From G963677085 sp963677085 (GTDB lineage Bacteria > Planctomycetota > Planctomycetia > Pirellulales > Thermoguttaceae), in contig CAXXFH010000004.1 in the NCBI GenBank assembly GCA_963677085.2, forward strand, positions 2,666,001-2,730,000: a stretch of 64,000 nt of DNA. Reading direction: 5' to 3'. Made by a program: the position numbers and the translations under genes. Of this stretch, positions 43,080 to 49,816 are shown piece by piece. Position 1 is the stretch's first letter. Each line of letters starts with the position of its first letter. Under the pieces are notes generated by a model. The model worked only from the letters and a program-made list of their open reading frames with translations. It made no database searches and had not been told where the DNA came from.

Positions 43080-43310
43080 TTGCCGTGCGTCGAATTATCC
43101 AAGTCGTTCGCCCCGAAGGGGCGTTCGGCAATAGCCAGGGGCGTAAGCCCCTGGATTGCGTTGTACCGCCGTAAACCAAGCCCCAACGGGGCGGCCGGTA
43201 CATACCCGACCGGTCGCCCCGCCGGGGTTCGAAAACGACAATCGCCGGAACTTCCCAGGGGCTTACGCCCCCTGGCTATTGCCGGCCGTCCCTTCGGGAC
43301 TCGGGGAAAT
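43080..43310. repeat. Cluster of GCCAGGGGCGTAAGCCCCTGG-type palindromes
   Basis: Hairpins include CGCCCC-GAA-GGGGCG, CCAGGGGC-GTAA-GCCCCTGG, and near 43250 CCCAGGGGC-TTAC-GCCCCCTGG in the opposite sense. The flanks GGCAATAGCCAGGGG and CCCCTGGCTATTGCC are inverse copies, so the whole ~200 bp is one large inverted structure with CCCCAACGGGG and CGCCCCGCCGGGG in the middle. Confidence 0.75.
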
Positions 43311-43361
43311 TGCACGGAAGAAGAAGTGTCTCGGGTGGGGACGTTGTTTTATCCCGATTCT

Positions 43362-44840
43362 TCACTCCCCACTATCCACTACACCGCAGCCTTCGAGCAC
43401 CGTTTCGGCCGCTGTTTCGCCGCCGTGGATGCAGTCGGGAATGCCGACGCCGTGGTAGGCGTTGCCGGCAAGTTGGATGCCCGGCAGGTTGGCCACTTTG
43501 GCCTCGATCGAAGCGACCAACTCGCGATGGCCCACGTGGTATTGCGGCATCGTGTTGGGCCATCGGGTGAGGTTGCGATAAACGGGCTCGCCGCTGATGT
43601 GCAGCAGCCCGGCCAGTTCGCGTTCGATGCGCGGGTGCAACTCGGCCGCGTCCATTTCGGCCATCTCCGGATAGCGCGATCCGCCGACGAACACCCGCAG
43701 CAGCAGCTTGTCGTCCGGGGCGCGATGGGCGTATTTTTGGCTGCTGAGACTGCAAGCCAGGATCGGGCTCTTTTCGATTGCCGGAACGACAATCCCGATG
43801 CCGTCTAGCGGATGAGCAACTTGGTGGCGCTCGTAGGCCAACGTGACAATGGCCGTGCCCGAGCGGGTGATGGTTCCCAATTCTCGCCCGAGTTGGGCAT
43901 CGTGGGGCCCGAGCAATCGAGCCGTAACGTGCGATGGGGTGGCAAGGATCACGGCGTCGAAGTCCAACGTCTCACCAGACGCCGACGTCTCGCCGTCGCC
44001 CGGCTGTCCGAGCACCAACCGCCACTGCTGGCCGTGGCGCTGGATTGACTCGACCGGCCGATTCAACCGTATGGCCTGCTGCGGCAGTCGCGCGGCGACC
44101 GCTTCAACCAAGCTCGATAGCCCTCGGCGCAGGGTGACGAACATACTGAACCGCGCACCGCTTTCCCGCGAAGCCGTGCCTTCGCGGCGGCGTTGGGCCA
44201 TTTGACGCCGCATCGCTCGAACTAGGCTGCCGTGCTCGCGTTCCATGTCGCGGAATCGGGCAAGTGTGGCCAACACGCTGAGCTTTTCCAGGTCGGCGGC
44301 ATATACGGCGCTGACCAACGGCTCGACCAACCGCTCGTAAGCCTCGCGGCCCAGCCGGCGGCGCACAAACGTCGCCATACTCTCGTCGACGTCGTTCATG
44401 CGCGGCGGGATGAAGTATTCCCACGCGCAGCGCAGTTTTCCCCAAGGGCTTAAAATGGGAGTTACGGCCAGCGGCCACATCTGCGTGGGAGCCATCATCA
44501 AGAAGCCGTCGGGCAGCTTGTGTAAACGGCCGCGGCGAACGACGAACGTTCGGCGAAATTCCGGATTGGTGGGCACCAACTCATCGCCCAGGCCGACGCG
44601 CCGACAAAGGCTCAGGCCCCAGGGCAACGTGGTGATGAAGTTGTCTACTCCCTTCTCCACCTGGTAACCCTGCTCATGGACCGTCCAAAGGGCCCCGCCC
44701 AGCCGGTCGCGACTCTCGAACAGGGCAACGTCGCACGCGGGGTACAGTTCCACAAGACGATGGGCAGCCGCCAAACCGGCAATGCCCCCGCCAATCACGG
44801 CGATACGTGGCGGTCGGGCGGACGAGGTTGGATGGGTCAT
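43362..44840 (-). CDS. hemG: Protoporphyrinogen oxidase (oxygen-dependent, HemY type)
   Basis: FAD enzyme oxidising protoporphyrinogen IX to protoporphyrin IX in heme synthesis; the oxygen-dependent form is also called hemY. About 492 residues. The N-terminal dinucleotide motif is IAVIGGGIAGLAAAHRLVE, followed by ALFESRDRLGGALWTV. The middle has FVTLRRGLSSLVEAVAARLP (~225) and FDAVILATPSHVTARLLG. The C-terminal FAD-contact region reads QLAGNAYHGVGIPDCIHGGE. ATG 44840 is used because it directly precedes the flavin fold; an in-frame GTG at 44864 is possible, and neither has a good ribosome site. No other heme genes are adjacent. Confidence 0.9.
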   Translation of the reverse strand: MTHPTSSARPPRIAVIGGGIAGLAAAHRLVELYPACDVALFESRDRLGGALWTVHEQGYQVEKGVDNFITTLPWGLSLCRRVGLGDELVPTNPEFRRTFVVRRGRLHKLPDGFLMMAPTQMWPLAVTPILSPWGKLRCAWEYFIPPRMNDVDESMATFVRRRLGREAYERLVEPLVSAVYAADLEKLSVLATLARFRDMEREHGSLVRAMRRQMAQRRREGTASRESGARFSMFVTLRRGLSSLVEAVAARLPQQAIRLNRPVESIQRHGQQWRLVLGQPGDGETSASGETLDFDAVILATPSHVTARLLGPHDAQLGRELGTITRSGTAIVTLAYERHQVAHPLDGIGIVVPAIEKSPILACSLSSQKYAHRAPDDKLLLRVFVGGSRYPEMAEMDAAELHPRIERELAGLLHISGEPVYRNLTRWPNTMPQYHVGHRELVASIEAKVANLPGIQLAGNAYHGVGIPDCIHGGETAAETVLEGCGVVDSGE

Positions 44841-44974
44841 CGGCAAGGTCGAGATGGCAAACACCAGTCAGACGGGAAACGGGGCAGGCGAGTTGTGCAG
44901 GCACTACGACTCAGCGTAGTCCCAGTAGTCCCAACACGAGGTTTCCCATTATACCGCGGCCGTAGCGTAACCGT

Positions 44975-45553
44975 CTACCAACCATGACCGTAGAGATGGC
45001 CCCAGAAATCATCCCACCAGTTTCCGCTTCCGCCACCATTTCCATTCCCGTTCCCGCTTCCACTTCCGCTTCCACTCCCGCCGGAGGAGTCTCCGTTGTC
45101 ACCCGACGAAGAATCGCCAGACGAATCACCGGCAGAATCGCCGCTGCCGGTGTCTCCTCCGGAGCCGCTACTGTCGTTGTCGCCCGCATCTTGCTGGCCG
45201 CCGGAGTCGCCCTGGTCGCCGTAGTCGCCGCCGGAAGTACCGGAATCTGAACTTCCGCCGCTGCTACCTCCACTGGAACTGCCACTCGAACCGGAGGACG
45301 AACCACCGTCCGACGAGCTTGGATTACTGGCGTACGTGGGCGCAATGCCATCGCCGCCAAAGCGTTGGTGATGGATCAACTGGCTCGGATCACCGACTCC
45401 GGTGGCGGTTGAGCCCATATCGGAAAGCATATTGCTGCCCAAGCTGGCAGCCGCGATTACGATCACCAAAGCAAGAACGGCAAGAATGACCGACCACTCG
45501 ACTTGCCCCAACCCTCGACGATTACGCCGTTTATGCCGCATTTGACGATTCAT
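44975..45553 (-). CDS. Flp-pilin-like protein with Ser/Gly/Asp-rich low-complexity tail
   Basis: A 192-residue protein from ATG 45553, with GGGAGGT upstream. The basic N-terminus (MNRQMRHKRRNRRG) is followed by LGQVEWSVILAVLALVIVIA (residues ~15-34), the pattern of type IVb/Flp pilins: a Gly cleavage site, a Glu at about +4 and a hydrophobic helix. After ~45 further residues the sequence is almost only Ser, Gly, Asp, Asn and Gln (~80-180), ending WWDDFWGHLYGHGW. It may be an assembled pseudopilin or a surface-displayed protein. No prepilin peptidase or Tad genes lie nearby. The aromatic C-terminal tail is unusual. Confidence 0.7.
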   Translation of the reverse strand: MNRQMRHKRRNRRGLGQVEWSVILAVLALVIVIAAASLGSNMLSDMGSTATGVGDPSQLIHHQRFGGDGIAPTYASNPSSSDGGSSSGSSGSSSGGSSGGSSDSGTSGGDYGDQGDSGGQQDAGDNDSSGSGGDTGSGDSAGDSSGDSSSGDNGDSSGGSGSGSGSGNGNGNGGGSGNWWDDFWGHLYGHGW

Positions 45554-45814
45554 AGTTAAACCTCCCACTCGTAGGAAAACGTACCCAAGTGCTCAATAGG
45601 ACTATAGCTTATTGTTGGTGTCAAAATCCTCCTGCTCGGGTTGCGTGGAAAATCCGGAAGATTATGGCCTTTTCGCGGTGGAACGTGGGGATCGTGTTTT
45701 CTTGCACTGCCGTTGTGGCCGTGTTAGCTTGGTAGGTTGATTTGCGGCCAAACATTCGGGTCGTAGTGGTCCTCCCCGACTCACTTCCCGCCAATTCACC
45801 AAGGAAAATGCACC

Positions 45815-47062
45815 ATGAAGTTTCGCATCCTTTGCACATCCATCGCTTTCGCAATTTTGAGTTTTTTGCCGATCGCAGCCACGGTTGGCGGTGAGAAGTC
45901 GGTCGAATTGACGGTTCACGGCGGTGCCTGCGACCGCGTCAATACGCCGGTTTGCGTCGTGCTCGACGTTCCGGCCGAGGCTCAATCGGTTACCGTGGTC
46001 GACGGCCAAGGCAACGCGATCGCCGCTCAACTAACCGCGTTGGGACTTCTCAACCAGTCGTCGGGTGAAGCAGACGCCACGAAGCGCGAACTGCACATGG
46101 TGTTGCCGAAGTTGGACAAGGCCGACACGTTGAAGCTGAAGGCAACGTTTTCCAAGAAACCGGCGGCCAAGGGTTTTGCCTGGTCGGACAAGCCCGACGA
46201 GTATTACCAGCTTTCGTACGACGGACGGCCCGTGTTGCGTTACATGTGTCTGCCGTTCGACGATTCCACGGCAGCCCGTCGTCACGACACGTACAAGGTG
46301 TTTCACCATTTGTTCGATCCCGAGGGGAAGACGATCGTGACCAAAGGGCCGGGCGGCCAGTTCACTCACCACCGCGGCCTGTTTTATGGTTTCAACCGAA
46401 TCAGCTATGGCGACGCTCGGGCCGATACGTGGCACTGTGGCGGCGACGCCCATCTGACGCATGAAGGCGTGGTCTCAAGCGAGGCGGGGCCCGTGTTGGG
46501 GCGTCACCTGCTGCGAATCGACTGGCACGGCAAGGGCAAGAAGGTTTTCGCCCAGGAGTTGCGCGAGATGACCGTTTACGCCGTGCCGGGTGGACAGTTG
46601 GTAGAGTTTGCCTCGCGGCTTGATTCGACCGTGGGTAAGGTCACCTTCGATGGCGATCCGCAACATGCCGGTTTCCAGTTCCGCGCTTCGCAGAAGGTTG
46701 CCGAGGGCGACCAGAAGCTGTCCTACTACCTGCGAACTGATGGCAAGGGAAAACCGGGCGAAACCCGCAATTGGCCGGGCGACAAGCGGATGGTCAACCT
46801 GCCGTGGAACGCCCTGAGTTTTGTGATCGACGGTGAGCGTTACACGGCCGTTTACCTCGACAAACCGACCAATCCCAAAGAGGCTCGTTACAGCGAGCGA
46901 ACCTACGGCCGGTTCGGTTCCTACTTCAAGACAGAGATCGACACGGACAAACCGCTCGTGCTCAACTACCGCGTGTGGTTGCAGTCGGGCGAAATGACGG
47001 TCGACGAGGCAGCGGCCCTGAGTTGTGAGTTTGTCAATCAGGTTGAAGTTGACCTACCGTAA
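45815..47062 (+). CDS. Secreted PmoA-like (DUF6807) family protein
   Basis: A 415-residue exported protein of the family once named 'methane oxygenase PmoA' and now DUF6807; the old name does not imply methane oxidation. Signal peptide ~1-25 (ILCTSIAFAILSFLPIAATV). The family core has DEYYQLSYDGRPVLRYMCLP (~128-147), then KGPGGQFTHHRGLFYGFNRI (~180) and DTWHCGGDAHLTHEG. Conserved His residues in TKGPGGQFTHHRG suggest a binding or catalytic site. The end is YRVWLQSGEMTVDEAAALSC. It is followed after 25 bp by a DUF1080 gene; such pairs are common in planctomycetes and are linked to sugar or glycan use. ATG 45815 has AAGGAAA upstream. Confidence 0.87.
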   Translation: MKFRILCTSIAFAILSFLPIAATVGGEKSVELTVHGGACDRVNTPVCVVLDVPAEAQSVTVVDGQGNAIAAQLTALGLLNQSSGEADATKRELHMVLPKLDKADTLKLKATFSKKPAAKGFAWSDKPDEYYQLSYDGRPVLRYMCLPFDDSTAARRHDTYKVFHHLFDPEGKTIVTKGPGGQFTHHRGLFYGFNRISYGDARADTWHCGGDAHLTHEGVVSSEAGPVLGRHLLRIDWHGKGKKVFAQELREMTVYAVPGGQLVEFASRLDSTVGKVTFDGDPQHAGFQFRASQKVAEGDQKLSYYLRTDGKGKPGETRNWPGDKRMVNLPWNALSFVIDGERYTAVYLDKPTNPKEARYSERTYGRFGSYFKTEIDTDKPLVLNYRVWLQSGEMTVDEAAALSCEFVNQVEVDLP

Positions 47063-47087
47063 GTTACACACCCCAAGGAGAAGAACC

Positions 47088-47789
47088 ATGCGAACGTTGA
47101 GTAGTCTTTGTGTGACGGCCGTTGCCGCAACGGTCTTGACGACACTGTTTGTTGCGTCGCCGGCGCAGGCGGCCGACAATACGCCGCCCGATGGCTTCGT
47201 CGCCCTGTTCAACGGCAAAGACCTGACTGGCTGGAAAGGCTTGGTCGGCAATCCCAAAACCCGCGCGGAAATGTCGCCCGAGCAATTGGCCGAGGCCCAA
47301 AAGAAGGCCGACGCCGAAGCCCAAGAGCACTGGAAGGTGGTCAACGGCGAATTCGTATTCGACGGCAAGGGCAAGAGCCTTTGCACAGCGAAGGACTACG
47401 GCGATTTCGAGATGTATGTCGACTGGAAGATTCTCCCTGAGGGCGATAGCGGTATTTACCTTCGTGGTAGTCCTCAGGTGCAAATCTGGGATCCGAATAA
47501 GTGGAAGATCGGTTCCGGTGGACTGTACAACAACAAGAAGAACCCAAGCCAACCGTCGGAAATCGCCGACAACCCGATCGGCCAGTGGAACACCTTCTAC
47601 ATTAAGATGGTTGGCGATCGGGTGACCGTGAAGCTCAACGGCAAGCTGGTGGTCGACAACGTGGTGATGGAAAACTACTGGGAGCGCGACAAGCCGATCT
47701 ACCCGACCGGCCAGATCGAGCTGCAAAACCATGGCAACACGCTGTGGTTCAAAAACATCTATCTCCGCGAGATTCCGCGCAAACACTAG
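47088..47789 (+). CDS. Secreted DUF1080 family protein (3-keto-disaccharide hydrolase-like)
   Basis: A 233-residue exported protein with a LamG/concanavalin-like fold. Signal peptide ~1-28 (SLCVTAVAATVLTTLFVASP). The family start is GFVALFNGKDLTGWKGLVG (~35-53). Then come WKVVNGEFVFDGKGKSLCTA, FEMYVDWKILPEGDSGIYLR (~108-127), the GGLYNNKKNPSQP loop and the closing GQIELQNHGNTLWFKNIYLR. DUF1080 members were later shown to include 3-keto-glycoside hydrolases. ATG 47088 has a strong AAGGAGAAG site 25 bp after the DUF6807 stop, so the two form an operon. A terminator lies downstream at 47993, after a repeat. Confidence 0.93.
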   Translation: MRTLSSLCVTAVAATVLTTLFVASPAQAADNTPPDGFVALFNGKDLTGWKGLVGNPKTRAEMSPEQLAEAQKKADAEAQEHWKVVNGEFVFDGKGKSLCTAKDYGDFEMYVDWKILPEGDSGIYLRGSPQVQIWDPNKWKIGSGGLYNNKKNPSQPSEIADNPIGQWNTFYIKMVGDRVTVKLNGKLVVDNVVMENYWERDKPIYPTGQIELQNHGNTLWFKNIYLREIPRKH

Positions 47790-47817
47790 TGTTGCCTGAC
47801 GCCGGGTAATGCCTTCC

Positions 47818-47972
47818 TCGTTCCCACGCTTCGCGTGGGAACGCACTGTCAGACGCTTTGCGCCGAGAGCGGCCGAGAAAAAAAGATTCGCGGAGAAACG
47901 CGTCTATCGACACTCCAAGAACGCGAAACGTTCTGCCTTGGGTTCCCACGCAGAAGCGTGGAAACCAGAGAG
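47818..47972. repeat. Compound palindromic repeat cluster (GTTCCCACGC family)
   Basis: GTTCCCACGC-TTC-GCGTGGGAAC, then GCACTGTCAGACGCTTTGCG, CGCGGAGAAACGCG, GAACGC-GAA-ACGTTC and GGTTCCCACGC-AGAA-GCGTGGAAACC. The words GCACTGTCAGACGCTT and CACTCCAAGAACGCG recur at 48885-48910 and 49452-49480. Confidence 0.78.
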
Positions 47973-47992
47973 TTTGAGACAAGTCAAACAAC

Positions 47993-48027
47993 AAAAGCCC
48001 CGGGCGAACCCGCTCGGGGCTTTTGTC
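47993..48027 (+). terminator. Rho-independent terminator downstream of the DUF1080 gene
   Basis: AAAAGCCCCGGGCG-AACC-CGCTCGGGGCTTTT is a 14-bp stem with one wobble pair, followed by GTCTTT. The A-tract/T-tract symmetry would let it work in both directions. Confidence 0.88.
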
Positions 48028-48090
48028 TTTAACTCAGCGTCATGGTAAAATGAAGCAACCAAGGGCAGAGGAACAGGCAAGAGGCTTTCG

Positions 48091-48846
48091 GTGAAACCGC
48101 ACGGCCATTTCGGCGGGCTGCTTCCGCGAGTTGATGTAGCGTTCTTGATTTTGCTGCTGGCAACCGCCGTTGCCCGCGCTGAAACGCCGCGCTACTTCCA
48201 ACAACTCATCGACAAAGGCCGCGTCAGCTTCCAGTTCTACGACCCGGCGGTCGAGCGTCCCAAGCACACCGGGCTGGCCGTCTTCTACTACGAAACCCAG
48301 CACCACTACTCGTATCGCTACAAGGTTCTCGACGAAGAGCGCGCCACCCGACGGCTGAATGTTACGCCAAGCTCAACCAAGGCCGTTCTCGAACGCCAGC
48401 ATACGATTCTCATCCCCAACTACCTGGACAACGACCAACGCTGGGCCAACCGGCTCGTGCAACACGAGTTCGACCACGTGGCGATTTCCAGCGATCCGCG
48501 GCCGAAAATGCTTCTGGAGCAGCTCCTCCGGCAATTACCGCGTTTCGAGATTACGATTGGTCCCTTGGAACCCACTGACGCCACGATTCGTGCCGCCATC
48601 GACAAACAGGCGAAACAGCGCAGCGATGCGGTGGTTGAGTTGGTCGGCCACAACTACGTTCACCTCGACGCCGTTACTTTTCACGGCATCAAGGCAATCG
48701 GCGATCGCCGCGATTTTTTCACGTCGCTTTATGAGCAGGCCAATCTCGAAGCCGCCAAGTTTCCTTACTTGTCGGAGGTGCGAGGGTTGTTGAAGACACG
48801 TGCCTACCGCACGGCGGAACTGCCCTATCGGTTTGAAGACGAATAG
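48091..48846 (+). CDS. Secreted HExxH-containing protein, putative zinc metallopeptidase
   Basis: A 251-residue protein of no recognised family. The N-terminal signal segment is DVAFLILLLATAVARA (~15-30). A zincin signature HEFDHVAISSDP lies at residues 125-136, in a helix-like context (ANRLVQHEFDHVA). It is preceded by beta strands (GLAVFYYETQHHYSYRYKVL, HTILIPNYLDND). His and Glu residues further on (VGHNYVHLDAV, ~205-215) could supply a third ligand. The length fits a minimal metallopeptidase. The start is GTG at 48091 with AAGAGG upstream; no ATG gives the signal sequence. It stands alone behind a terminator. Metallopeptidase function is inference from the motif. Confidence 0.65.
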   Translation: MKPHGHFGGLLPRVDVAFLILLLATAVARAETPRYFQQLIDKGRVSFQFYDPAVERPKHTGLAVFYYETQHHYSYRYKVLDEERATRRLNVTPSSTKAVLERQHTILIPNYLDNDQRWANRLVQHEFDHVAISSDPRPKMLLEQLLRQLPRFEITIGPLEPTDATIRAAIDKQAKQRSDAVVELVGHNYVHLDAVTFHGIKAIGDRRDFFTSLYEQANLEAAKFPYLSEVRGLLKTRAYRTAELPYRFEDE

Positions 48847-48865
48847 TCCGACGGTCTCAATTCTC

Positions 48866-48920
48866 CCGCGTTCCCGCGCTTCGCGTGGGAACGCACTGTC
48901 AGACGCTTCGCGTCGAAGAC
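48866..48920. repeat. GTTCCCACGC-family palindrome
   Basis: GTTCCCGCGC-TTC-GCGTGGGAAC followed by GCACTGTCAGACGCTTCGCG, nearly the same two modules as at 47820-47860. It lies just after the HExxH gene. Confidence 0.75.
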
Positions 48921-48944
48921 CGGCCTAGTGCTTTGTCAACTTGT

Positions 48945-49320
48945 AACCGTTCACGGAAAAAAGGAGAAAGGTACATCCTGCCGGTTTTCTTAGGCGTGGA
49001 TTGATGTTGCCACAAAAAACACAAGAAGGCACGAAAAACATGCGTGCCAAGCATCATCCGACAGGTTGCTTTTTGTGACTTATCGTGTTTTTTGTGGCCA
49101 TCTTTTTCGCGGTCTTCCTTTGCCACGGCCTTCCTCTAACACGGTCTATTAGCCTTCAAGGAATCATCTCGCCAAGGCGCAAAGACGCAAAGGAAAAAAC
49201 CTCCCGCCCTTTGCGTCTTTGCGCCTTGGCGAGAGTTATCCCCTATGCCTTTTCGCGTTCACCAGCAGGCCTCGCGCTGTTTGCAGCCGCTTTTCCTATC
49301 CGTGAACGGTTGCCTTTTAA
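48945..49320. repeat. Large nested inverted-repeat element (three concentric or adjacent hairpins)
   Basis: The outer arms are AACCGTTCACGGA (48951-48963) and TCCGTGAACGGTT (~49299-49311). Within them, GCCACAAAAAACACAAGAAG then GCACGAAAAA (49010-49039) pairs with TTTTTGTGACTTATCGTGTT then TTTTGTGGC (~49069-49098). CTCGCCAAGGCGCAAAGACG then CAAAGG (from ~49169) pairs with CCTTTGCGTCTTTGCGCCTT then GGCGAG (to ~49232). The hairpins differ in sequence but share internal short-period structure. Confidence 0.75.
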
Positions 49321-49444
49321 TTTACGGGTGCCACGAGTAGCTTGTATGCCCGTGTTCGGCACAGGCTGCTTGCCAGCCAGTGGCACCCAACCCGTCGTTT
49401 TAGGTTTGACAAAGCACCAAAAACGAGAGCGACGGAGAAAAACG

Positions 49445-49510
49445 TCTATCAGCACTCCAAGAACGCGGAGCGTTCTGCCTTGGGTTCCTACGCAAAGCGT
49501 GGGAACCAGA
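49445..49510. repeat. GTTCCCACGC-family palindrome cluster
   Basis: CACTCCAAGAACGCGGAGCG, then TTCTGCCTTGG and GTTCCTACGC-AAA-GCGTGGGAAC. It repeats the end module of 47818-47972. Confidence 0.75.
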
Positions 49511-49816
49511 GAAAAGGAAAAAAATAACGAACGTCGGCGGAGCGTCGACGTTCGTGTCTGGCGAGGTGCGACGCGACCGTGGTACGGGCCGCAAACCCTG
49601 CTTTTTGCCGGGGAATCGGCACCTTCGCGTTCTGGTGTTGCCGCGAGCGGCGAAGGGAAATCGTGCGATTCCCCCGCTCGAATGGCCCAAGACGGCCCAC
49701 CCCTCGATACCTGGTAATCGTTGACACCCTGGAGGGATGCACTAAAATAACCGCCAAATTAGTGGCATGGGCCACAGAGCGCGTTGCCTGTTCACACGAC
49801 TGGGAGGACGTCACTT

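Larger units (their letters stand above)
42893..43361. other. Intergenic region between convergent ilvC and the protoporphyrinogen oxidase gene
   Basis: About 470 bp holding the ilvC terminator (42998-43029) and a palindrome cluster (43080-43310). It begins with a GGGTTAGAGACTGAGGGCTA low-complexity stretch. No gene. Confidence 0.6.
47790..48090. other. Intergenic repeat and terminator region
   Basis: About 300 bp holding a compound GTTCCCACGC cluster (47818-47972) and the strong terminator at 47993-48024. No gene. Confidence 0.6.
48847..49816. other. 970-bp intergenic region made of repeats, no gene
   Basis: It contains GTTCCCACGC palindromes (48866-48920, 49445-49510), a large nested inverted repeat (48945-49320), a TTGCCAGCCAGTGGCACCC repeat word (~49369-49390) and a CGAACGTCG/CGACGTTCG hairpin (~49535-49556). 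The 210-residue ORF at 49085-49717 reads through these repeats and has no protein-like pattern. The acs promoter should be in the last ~100 bp. Confidence 0.65.

Noticed and set aside
45815..47062. Particulate methane monooxygenase subunit A
   Set aside because: Only the legacy family name PmoA applies; the protein is a soluble exported DUF6807 member without the membrane helices of the monooxygenase.
49085..49717. 210-codon ORF before acs
   Set aside because: It runs straight through several palindromic repeats and contains no protein-like pattern; its coding appearance comes from the repeats.
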